Shown: piece after piece, positions 57,559-64,000 of the stretch | Position numbering within the stretch: position 1 is the first letter of the stretch | Layout: each line of letters opens with the position of its first letter | Assembly (NCBI RefSeq): GCF_014229095.1 | Contig: NZ_JAARZC010000003.1 | Coordinates: 186,001-250,000, forward strand | DNA: 64,000 bases | Direction: 5' to 3' | Source: Listeria cossartiae subsp. cayugensis | Lineage (GTDB): Bacteria > Bacillota > Bacilli > Lactobacillales > Listeriaceae | Program-made: the position numbers and the translations under genes | The notes under the pieces: model-generated | The model's input: the letters and a program-made list of their open reading frames with translations, nothing else | The model's database searches: none | What the model was told of the DNA's origin: nothing

Positions 57559-58158
57559 ATGACTAATACATTTTTAGATTCTATTAAAGTTCGTCGTTCC
57601 ATTTATGCACTAGATAAAAACGTTTCCCTAGAGGATTCCAAAATTGAAGAAATCATTAAAGACGCTGTTAAATATAGCCCATCTTCATTCAACTCTCAAA
57701 GTTCTCGCGCTGTTATTCTTTTAGGAGAAAACCATGATAAACTTTGGAATATCGTAGAAGATACTTTGCGCGCAATCGTACCTGCTGAAAACTTTGCAGC
57801 TACTGAAGAAAAAGTTGGTTCTTTCCGCGCTGGATACGGAACAGTTCTTTTCTTTGAAGATACTGCTGTTATCGAAGGCTTACAAGAAAACTTTGCTTTA
57901 TATGCAGATAACTTCCCTGTATGGTCCGAACAATCTTCAGGTATTGCACAACATTCTGTATGGGTTGCTCTTGCAAACGCTGGTATCGGCGCTTCTCTTC
58001 AACATTACAACCCACTAATTGACGACGCTGTTAAAGCTGAGTGGAATATTCCTGCAAGCTGGAACCTACGCGCTCAAATGCCGTTTGGTAACATCGTTCA
58101 AGAAGCTGGCGAAAAAGAATTCATCGATGACGCTGATCGTTTCCGCGTTTTCAAATAA
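57559..58158 (+). CDS. Nitroreductase family oxidoreductase
   Basis: 199 residues. FMN-binding KVRRSIYALDKNVSLEDSKI, YSPSSFNSQSSRAVIL and the C-terminal LRAQMPFGNIVQEAGEKEF are typical of the HBN/frm2-like nitroreductases. AAAGGAG precedes ATG 57559. Codon usage is strongly biased towards preferred codons, suggesting high expression. Natural substrate unknown. Confidence 0.9.
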   Translation: MTNTFLDSIKVRRSIYALDKNVSLEDSKIEEIIKDAVKYSPSSFNSQSSRAVILLGENHDKLWNIVEDTLRAIVPAENFAATEEKVGSFRAGYGTVLFFEDTAVIEGLQENFALYADNFPVWSEQSSGIAQHSVWVALANAGIGASLQHYNPLIDDAVKAEWNIPASWNLRAQMPFGNIVQEAGEKEFIDDADRFRVFK

Positions 58159-58162
58159 TAAA

Positions 58163-58178
58163 TGTTTCACGTGAAACA
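58163..58178. other. parS site (ParB binding)
   Basis: Perfect TGTTTCACGTGAAACA four bases after the nitroreductase stop, before the shared terminator. Confidence 0.93.
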
Positions 58179-58180
58179 AA

Positions 58181-58215
58181 AAATTCCGCGACCATTAACT
58201 GGTATCGCGGAATTT
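58181..58215. terminator. Bidirectional terminator
   Basis: Perfect 11-bp stem (58181-58191 with 58205-58215) plus inner CCA/TGG pairing, between convergent genes. Confidence 0.9.
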
Positions 58216-58536
58216 TTATTTTGCTAAACTTTTAAATCTGCTTCTAAGTTCATCACAACTGACAATACCAGCAATTGCGCCTTTAATTTCTCCATCAACA
58301 AGAACAAGCGAATTGGGTATTCCTTTTACATCAAACTGTTGAGCTAATGCACGTTGTTTATCTACATTAATTTTCACAACTTGGACATTACCTTCTTCCA
58401 TCTCAGAGAATTGCTCAAGCGTTGGCCAAAAGCAGCGGCACGGTGCACACCACTCTGCCCAAAAATTAAGTAATATTTTAGGATGGCTGCTAATAATCTC
58501 TTCCAAGTCATCTTCTTTTGCAAAAATAATCGCCAT
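58216..58536 (-). CDS. Thioredoxin-like protein
   Basis: 106 residues from ATG 58536 (GAGGTGG upstream; the frame opens at 58584). Active site WCAPC (Cys30, Cys33), cis-Pro in KGIPNSLVL, VDKQRALAQQF. A second thioredoxin-like disulfide reductase distinct from the housekeeping type (which has WCGPC). A third cysteine, in CRCFW, directly follows the motif. Confidence 0.88.
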   Translation of the reverse strand: MAIIFAKEDDLEEIISSHPKILLNFWAEWCAPCRCFWPTLEQFSEMEEGNVQVVKINVDKQRALAQQFDVKGIPNSLVLVDGEIKGAIAGIVSCDELRSRFKSLAK

Positions 58537-58640
58537 ACATATCCACCTCACATTCAGAATATTCCAAAGTTGTATCGTGGTCAAGTAAAGGGTTTTAGAA
58601 TAGCAATTTATCTTGCTCTTTGTTCATTTTTTGACACTTT

Positions 58641-58656
58641 TGTTTCACGTGAAACA
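58641..58656. other. parS site (ParB binding)
   Basis: Perfect TGTTTCACGTGAAACA between the thioredoxin-like gene and pgmB, 463 bases from the previous parS. Confidence 0.93.
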
Positions 58657-58658
58657 TT

Positions 58659-59321
58659 TTATTTGCTATGTAATATCTCTAAAATGCGTAAATCTAGCAA
58701 ACCAGTATTTTTCAAGGTCATGTCTGCCTCGCGCAGACCAGAACCAACACCTACACTTACAATCCCAGCTGCATTGATTGCTTCGATTCCAGCTTGAGCA
58801 TCTTCAACGCCAACTACTTCTGATGTTTCTAACCCTAAACCACGGCAAGCTTCCACAAAAATTTCTGGATCAGGTTTTGATTTAGTGATTTTTGCCGCAT
58901 CCACAATGTAATCAAATTCTTGTTCCATTTCTAGCGCGCTCAACACCGTACGAGCATTTTTTGAAACAGATGCAATGGCGCATTTAAGATTTTGCTTTTT
59001 AAGATCTACAATAAGCTCTTTAATTCCTGGCAAAACATCAGCTGGCGTAATTTCTTGCAATAAGCTCACATAGAACTCATTTTTATCTGCTGCAAGAGCT
59101 TCGATTTGTTCTTGTGTAAAATCGTTTTCGCGGCCGCCCTTCTTCAAAATTAGCAGTAGCGAGTCAATTCTACTCACGCCTTTTAAATTTTCATTAAATG
59201 CTTCATCGAATTCGATTCCGATACTTTCTGCTGTTTTTTTCCAAGCTAAGTAGTGATAATGCGCCGTATCTGTGATGACACCATCTAAATCGAAAACTAC
59301 TCCTTTTAATGCTGTTGTCAT
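58659..59321 (-). CDS. pgmB: Beta-phosphoglucomutase
   Basis: 220 residues from ATG 59321, overlapping the glycerate kinase by 4 bases. HAD enzyme with FDLDGVITDTA (Asp11 nucleophile, Asp13 acid), the cap-loop KGVSRIDSLLLIL typical of beta-PGM, and GVEDAQAGIEAI. Converts beta-glucose-1-phosphate to glucose-6-phosphate, the natural follow-up to an inverting GH65 phosphorylase. Confidence 0.93.
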   Translation of the reverse strand: MTTALKGVVFDLDGVITDTAHYHYLAWKKTAESIGIEFDEAFNENLKGVSRIDSLLLILKKGGRENDFTQEQIEALAADKNEFYVSLLQEITPADVLPGIKELIVDLKKQNLKCAIASVSKNARTVLSALEMEQEFDYIVDAAKITKSKPDPEIFVEACRGLGLETSEVVGVEDAQAGIEAINAAGIVSVGVGSGLREADMTLKNTGLLDLRILEILHSK

Positions 59322-60439
59322 TCTACTCGTCCTTTCCAAACTGCCGCCACATTTCGCGCGGTTCTTCTTAAATTATTTGGTGTTTCTTTAAGTATATTTT
59401 CTAAAGTTGCTGGTTTGGCAATGGATGGAAATACTGCGCTGATTCCGACTTCGTAAACTGCTTCGAGGCCTTCACCAACACTTCCACAAATTGCGAAAAC
59501 CGGTGTTTCTTTCGGCACTACTTTTGCAACGCCAACTGGAGCTTTTCCTTGAGCGGTTTGCCCGTCCATTTTACCTTCGCCAACGATGACTAGATCGGCA
59601 TCTTCGCAAACGGTTTTGATTTGAAGTGCTTCAATCACAAAATCAATTCCCGATAGCAAATTCGCTTCTGCAAATGTCACCAGTCCAGCGCCAATTCCGC
59701 CACCAGCACCAGCTCGCGGCATTGTAACCATCGCTGGATTTGCTAACTGATAAAAATGGCACATGGCTTCATCTGTACTTGCCAAATCGGCTTCCGACAG
59801 CCCTTTTTGCGGGCCAAACACATAAGATGCGCCAGACTCTCCACAAAGCGGATTTTCAACGTCGGTCACAATATTCACCGTGATATTTTTTAACTCAGCG
59901 GCTACATTTTCAGAACGAATCGTTGCGATTTTCGCTAAATTGGTGCCAATTGGATCGACGACATTATTTTCTGCGTCCAGGAATTCATAACCAAGCGCAC
60001 TAGCCATGCCAATTCCACCGTCGTTTGAAGCGCTTCCACCAATACCAATGATAATCTCGGTCGCACCTTTTTCTATCGCGTGTAAAATTAGCTCGCCCAC
60101 GCCTTTTGTGCTGACTTGAAGTGGGTTCCGCTTGCTCATCGGGACTAAGTGTAAACCGCAAACTTCTGCCATTTCAATCAGCGCTGTTTTGTTTCCACTC
60201 GTGAAAGCAACTTGCGCTGAAATTTGGTCGCCAAAAGGTCCAGACACGCCAATTTTCATTTTTTTTGCATCTAAAGCATTACTTAAAATCTCTAGCGTAC
60301 CTTCCCCGCCATCACTGACAGGGAGCAAATGATAATCTGCATCTGGATAAACCTCTTGAAAGCCCTCTTTAATATACTCTGCCACCTCATGCGCCGTCAA
60401 ACTTTCTTTGAATGAATCCGGTGCAATGACTATTTTCAT
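59318..60439 (-). CDS. glxK: Glycerate kinase
   Basis: 373 residues, GlxK/GarK family: MKIVIAPDSFKESLTAHEVA, PVSDGGEGTLEIL, GIGGSASNDGGIGMASALG, GEGKMDGQTAQGKAP. Phosphorylates glycerate, usually to 2-phosphoglycerate. It overlaps both neighbours (pgmB and GH65) by 4 bases, so it belongs to the disaccharide phosphorylase operon. Confidence 0.94.
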   Translation of the reverse strand: MKIVIAPDSFKESLTAHEVAEYIKEGFQEVYPDADYHLLPVSDGGEGTLEILSNALDAKKMKIGVSGPFGDQISAQVAFTSGNKTALIEMAEVCGLHLVPMSKRNPLQVSTKGVGELILHAIEKGATEIIIGIGGSASNDGGIGMASALGYEFLDAENNVVDPIGTNLAKIATIRSENVAAELKNITVNIVTDVENPLCGESGASYVFGPQKGLSEADLASTDEAMCHFYQLANPAMVTMPRAGAGGGIGAGLVTFAEANLLSGIDFVIEALQIKTVCEDADLVIVGEGKMDGQTAQGKAPVGVAKVVPKETPVFAICGSVGEGLEAVYEVGISAVFPSIAKPATLENILKETPNNLRRTARNVAAVWKGRVE

Positions 60440-62613
60440 AAAGACACATCCTTCTGTTCCAAATTAATGGTTAATGTATCCGTTAATTGTTGTTTTTCTC
60501 CGTAGATAACTAATTCTAGCACGCTTTTTGTATTTTTTGAAAGTTGCAGTATATTTGGCGCGATTTCTACTAAAATTGTTTCACCTTTCCAAGCGAATTC
60601 AAACGCAACTGATTGCCACGCATCCGGTAAATTTGGTGCGATTTCCAGCAATTCCCCGCTAGTATCAAAGCCCGCAAATCCAAAAACTACCGCCAACCAA
60701 ATTGCGCCGAGTGATGCCGCATGAAGCCCATCATCTGATGAATGAGGTTCACTTCCAAGATCAATTAAACACGCTTCTTGGAAAAATTGGTAAGCTTGCG
60801 CGCGATTTCCAGTTTGATTTTCCACAATTGCATGGATTGCTTTACTTAAAGAAGAATCATGAATCGTTCGTTTTTCATAATAATCTAGGTTTTTCTTCAC
60901 AATATTCGGTGCAAACATCTTAGGAAATAGATAAAATAACATCACTAAATCTGCTTGTTTTAAAATTTGCAATTCGTTTACTTCTTGACGTGAATAATCT
61001 AGCAAAATTCCTTGCGTGCCTTGTGCCGCCTTATATTTATCTAAATTTATCCAGTCTTTTTGCAAGAAAGTGTCATCTTGTGGAATTAAGCCCGCTTCGT
61101 TTATGACAGGTAAATATAGATTTTTAAGGAATTTTTCCGCTCGTACCGTGAAAGATTCGTTATCTTTATTCCATTCAAGCGCCTTTTTGACATTGTAGTG
61201 CGCCATGTAATTCGTGTAAGTATTATTATCGATATGCTCCGTGTACTCGTCCGGCCCAATCACATCAAGAATTTCCAAGCGACCATTACGCTTAGTTGCA
61301 CGGCTCATCCAAAATTCAGCTGTTTCAAGAAGCAGTTCCGCGCCACAATCAGCCATGAACTGCGCATCCCCCGTTGCCGCTTCATATTCACAAACCGCAT
61401 AAGCAATGTCCGCCACTAAATGATGCTCCGAAATCGCTGAAGCTACCTTTTGACGTGTTCCAGTCCGAATATTAATCGCTGCAAATTCCGGTGTTTCTTC
61501 TTCGCCAGAAAATGCACTTTCCCACGGATAAAGCGCCCCATTATAGCCATTTTTAGCCGCTTTTTCTCTTGCTTCTTTCAAATGAAGATAACGATATTGC
61601 AGTAGTTGTTTGGCAATTTCCGGCTGATTATAAAGGAAAAATGGCATAATGAAAATTTCTGTATCCCAAAACACATGTCCCTTGTAACCTTCCCCAGTCA
61701 GCCCTTTCGCACCAACACTACAGCGAAAATCTTCTTTCGGCGTCATAATTTCTAAATGATAGCACGCAAAATCCAGCGCAAACTGATCAAATTCATTCGT
61801 GCTCTTAACGTGAACACCTGCATGCTCCCAAAAATCAGCCCAAACAGTTTCCGAAGCCGATTTCAGTTCTGCGTAGCTTGCTTTTGGAAATTCCGCATCC
61901 ACTTCATCTAGTGAAGTTTTAACCACACTTATTTTTTCCAAAGCGAACACTTGATTTATAGCGGTTTCTTGCTTCACTTCGGTCATCAATTGCCGATTTT
62001 TCGCAGTGAAAATTCCTTTCTCGTTCACTTTTGTTGCTACTGTAATTCGCTGTTTGCTCTCGATTGTTTCGTATCCGCCGACCATCAACTCTTCGTCAAA
62101 AATCCGCAAACTCGACTCCGCTAGCTGCTGCGTTCCAAAATTGGTTTGTTGCGCATCAATACCAGTCTTTACTTTCACTTTCATATTGGCGCTTAAAGGT
62201 GTGATCTCCACTTTAGCCGCGATAACATGTTTTATTGCTTTTGAAACAAATCGGTGAAAATTCAGTTGGTATTTTTTGCCCGCGCTACTTTCCCAAGTGA
62301 TTTTGCGAATTAATTCTCCTGTGTCCATATCTAAAAAACGTTCGTATGCGTGGACTTTTCCCGCTTGCATCGAAAAAACTTCGCCATCAAGCGTCACTTG
62401 GAATCGCGTCACATCCGGCAAATTCACTAGCTCCGAACTCATCGAACCGCTCGGACGATTGTAAATTCCCGCCACATACATACCGCGAACTTGCTCCGGA
62501 TACTCTTCTTCAAGAGCACCGCGCACACCCAAATAACCGTTTCCCACAGTCATTTGGCTTCCATATTTATTTAGATAATTTAATGCAAATTCCTTCTCAA
62601 TTATTTTCCTCAT
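60436..62613 (-). CDS. GH65 glycoside phosphorylase
   Basis: 725 residues: N-terminal beta-sandwich (TVGNGYLGVRGALEEE), linker, (alpha/alpha)6 barrel with WDTEIFIMPFF and the general-acid Glu in DVIGPDEYTEHIDNN, and a C-terminal beta domain. Inverting phosphorylase giving beta-glucose-1-phosphate. Maltose, trehalose, kojibiose and nigerose phosphorylases share this fold; the adjacent glycerate kinase points to another acceptor (see findings). Overlaps the oxidoreductase gene by 4 bases. Confidence 0.92.
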   Translation of the reverse strand: MRKIIEKEFALNYLNKYGSQMTVGNGYLGVRGALEEEYPEQVRGMYVAGIYNRPSGSMSSELVNLPDVTRFQVTLDGEVFSMQAGKVHAYERFLDMDTGELIRKITWESSAGKKYQLNFHRFVSKAIKHVIAAKVEITPLSANMKVKVKTGIDAQQTNFGTQQLAESSLRIFDEELMVGGYETIESKQRITVATKVNEKGIFTAKNRQLMTEVKQETAINQVFALEKISVVKTSLDEVDAEFPKASYAELKSASETVWADFWEHAGVHVKSTNEFDQFALDFACYHLEIMTPKEDFRCSVGAKGLTGEGYKGHVFWDTEIFIMPFFLYNQPEIAKQLLQYRYLHLKEAREKAAKNGYNGALYPWESAFSGEEETPEFAAINIRTGTRQKVASAISEHHLVADIAYAVCEYEAATGDAQFMADCGAELLLETAEFWMSRATKRNGRLEILDVIGPDEYTEHIDNNTYTNYMAHYNVKKALEWNKDNESFTVRAEKFLKNLYLPVINEAGLIPQDDTFLQKDWINLDKYKAAQGTQGILLDYSRQEVNELQILKQADLVMLFYLFPKMFAPNIVKKNLDYYEKRTIHDSSLSKAIHAIVENQTGNRAQAYQFFQEACLIDLGSEPHSSDDGLHAASLGAIWLAVVFGFAGFDTSGELLEIAPNLPDAWQSVAFEFAWKGETILVEIAPNILQLSKNTKSVLELVIYGEKQQLTDTLTINLEQKDVSL

Positions 62614-63641
62614 AAAGAAACACTCTCACCTTTTTCTGCCGATTCGTATAAGCTTTCAACGATTTTTTGGATGATATAGCCTTGTTCTGCGCCGGCAAGC
62701 TCCACTTTTCCATCACCAAGAACACTATCAACAAAGGCTTTCATGCTATTTTCGTGTTTATTTTCATCCAGTTGACCAAGGCTCTCCAATAACTCAAATG
62801 CACCTGCATTATCTGTATAAATTTCAGCCGGGTATAAACTCCCTCCAGCTAAGTCACCGAAAAAGTCGACATTTAGCATGTTTTCCGGTTTAATATGTAG
62901 CGCAAAAGAAGTATCCAGCTCAATCAATCCGCCATTTTCCAGTTCAATAAAGCCAAATAAAGAATCTTCTACGGTATATTTTTTCGGATCCCATGAACCA
63001 AATGTCCCAGCACTTTTCTTCGTACCGATTTTTTGGAAACTTTTTGCCGTTACTTTCTTCACTTTTGGAAAGCCGAGGACGAACATCGCCGCATCAAGCA
63101 TATGAATCCCCATATCAATCAACGGACCGCCACCTTGCATTTCTTTGTTCGTAAACGTTCCCCAACCCGGGACACCAGAACGACGAAGCGCAGTAGCCTT
63201 CACACAATAAATCTCACCTAAAAGCGCCGAATTTCCTTTTAAAAACTGTGCTTCACTAGAAAAACGATGGTGGAAATCATATGCCAAAATCGCACCCTTT
63301 TCCTCAGCCAGCTCCCACATCGCTTTCGCTTCTGCCGCACTCATTGCGGGTGGTTTTTCACACATAACGGCTGCCCCATGCGCTAATGAAAGCATCACAT
63401 TGTCAAAATGGAACCGATTAGGCGTATAAATACTCACAATATCAATTTTTTCTGTAGCAAACATTTCTTCTGCTGTAGCATAATGCTTCTCAAAACCATT
63501 GTTCACGCGGAACTCTTCGCCTCGTTCCATACTTGGATCGCAAACAGCCACTAGCTCTAGTTCATTTCTTGTCTTATAATATGCAGCGTGAACCTTCTCA
63601 GCGACTTGTCCGGCGCCTATAATTGCAACTCTTTTTTTCAT
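62610..63641 (-). CDS. Gfo/Idh/MocA family oxidoreductase
   Basis: 343 residues. Rossmann AIIGAGQVAEKVHAAYY, catalytic MCEKPPAMSAAEAK and GGGPLIDMGIHMLDAAMFVLG. NAD(P)-dependent sugar or polyol dehydrogenase. First of four overlapping genes with GH65, glxK and pgmB; a terminator separates it from the epimerase gene upstream. Confidence 0.92.
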   Translation of the reverse strand: MKKRVAIIGAGQVAEKVHAAYYKTRNELELVAVCDPSMERGEEFRVNNGFEKHYATAEEMFATEKIDIVSIYTPNRFHFDNVMLSLAHGAAVMCEKPPAMSAAEAKAMWELAEEKGAILAYDFHHRFSSEAQFLKGNSALLGEIYCVKATALRRSGVPGWGTFTNKEMQGGGPLIDMGIHMLDAAMFVLGFPKVKKVTAKSFQKIGTKKSAGTFGSWDPKKYTVEDSLFGFIELENGGLIELDTSFALHIKPENMLNVDFFGDLAGGSLYPAEIYTDNAGAFELLESLGQLDENKHENSMKAFVDSVLGDGKVELAGAEQGYIIQKIVESLYESAEKGESVSL

Positions 63642-63661
63642 TATCCGAAACTCCTTTTAGA

Positions 63662-63693
63662 AAAATCCGTCCGCTTTGAATGGGACGGATTTT
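63662..63693. terminator. Terminator of the epimerase gene
   Basis: Perfect 11-bp stem (63662-63672 with 63683-63693) with A/T flanks. Confidence 0.88.
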
Positions 63694-63698
63694 CTATT

Positions 63699-64000
63699 TT
63701 AAATTAAACAGCTTTTTAAATGCGCTAATGCATCTTTATAAGCTTGTTCAGGATTTTCACTACGAACACGACATTCAAAAGTTAAAAATCCGTTGTAACC
63801 GTTCTTTTTCAGTTGATCAAAACTTGTTTTAAAATCAAGGCTGCCGCTTCCTGGTTGGTAGCGATGATTATCAGCAACATGAATGTGACCAATTGATGCT
63901 TTATACGTCTCAAGTGCAGCTGGAATGCTATCTTCTTCAATGTTCATATGATAAAAGTCAGCGATAATTTCTACATTTTTGAGATTATTTTCATCAATAT
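63699..64000 (-). CDS. Sugar phosphate isomerase/epimerase, C-terminal part
   Basis: The last ~100 residues of a TIM-barrel AP-endonuclease-2-like epimerase; the 5' part lies beyond the right edge. ADFYHMNIEEDSIPAALETY, GHIHVADNHRYQPGSGSLDF and GFLTFECRV show the metal-binding Asp/His and Glu typical of hydroxypyruvate isomerase/xylose isomerase-like TIM barrels. An internal ATG at 63947 is not the start. Confidence 0.85.
   Translation of the reverse strand, partial: IDENNLKNVEIIADFYHMNIEEDSIPAALETYKASIGHIHVADNHRYQPGSGSLDFKTSFDQLKKNGYNGFLTFECRVRSENPEQAYKDALAHLKSCLI

Overview
The window is low-GC, Gram-positive (Firmicutes) chromosome. I recognise the gene content and order as the origin-proximal left flank of a Listeria genome: topB-recQ-guaB, gshF, ychF, kat, parB-parA, noc, rsmG-mnmG-mnmE, serC-serA and a GH65/pgmB locus. 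I place it in Listeria sensu stricto but cannot name the species. From memory, L. monocytogenes EGD-e has inlJ where this window has an AbiF-type gene, and a bgl locus after gshF where this window has an efflux gene plus a cluster of small immunity-like genes. No rRNA, tRNA, insertion sequence or CRISPR array is visible.

Layout. 1-6.4 kb: topB (partial), recQ, guaB, a macro-domain protein and an ABC-F ATPase preceded by an undocumented 36-codon ORF and a terminator. 6.4-11.0 kb: a CcpA-type controlled beta-glucoside PTS operon (GH1, IIB, IIC, ROK kinase, IIA) convergent with an RpiR regulator. 11.9-14.7 kb: membrane protein and ABC exporter. 14.8-19.2 kb: gshF, a small membrane protein, and a leader-peptide/MFS efflux pair. 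19.2-21.7 kb: small immunity-like genes, one broken. 21.8-28.9 kb: ychF, catalase, DUF951, parB, parA, HTH gene, membrane protein, noc. 29.0-35.1 kb: a PTS/NanE/ROK/HAD/oxidoreductase/RpiR operon inserted between noc and rsmG. 35.3-39.3 kb: rsmG, mnmG, mnmE, then a DnaA-box cluster. 39.6-47.0 kb: lipoprotein carboxypeptidase, TetR/SDR pair, and an MFS/M20 peptidase block. 47.2-49.6 kb: AraC-GH39 fusion-type regulator. 49.7-51.0 kb: HEPN AbiF-like gene with a candidate structured ncRNA immediately downstream. 51.0-55.0 kb: small protein, DUF1015, serA, serC. 55.3-58.6 kb: MFS/MarR pair, an SOS-controlled gene, nitroreductase, thioredoxin-like protein. 58.7-64 kb: pgmB, glycerate kinase, GH65 phosphorylase, oxidoreductase, sugar epimerase (partial).

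Two themes stand out. First, chromosome organisation: ParA, ParB and Noc are encoded here with nine parS matches, three Noc-box matches and a DnaA-box cluster. Second, the AbiF-like gene carries a HEPN RxxxxH motif, its stop codon lies inside the -10 of a near-consensus promoter, and that promoter would drive a ~130-nt hairpin-rich RNA ending in a 20-bp terminator stem. This has the layout of an RNA-controlled HEPN toxin/abortive-infection locus and is the best candidate for an undescribed system.
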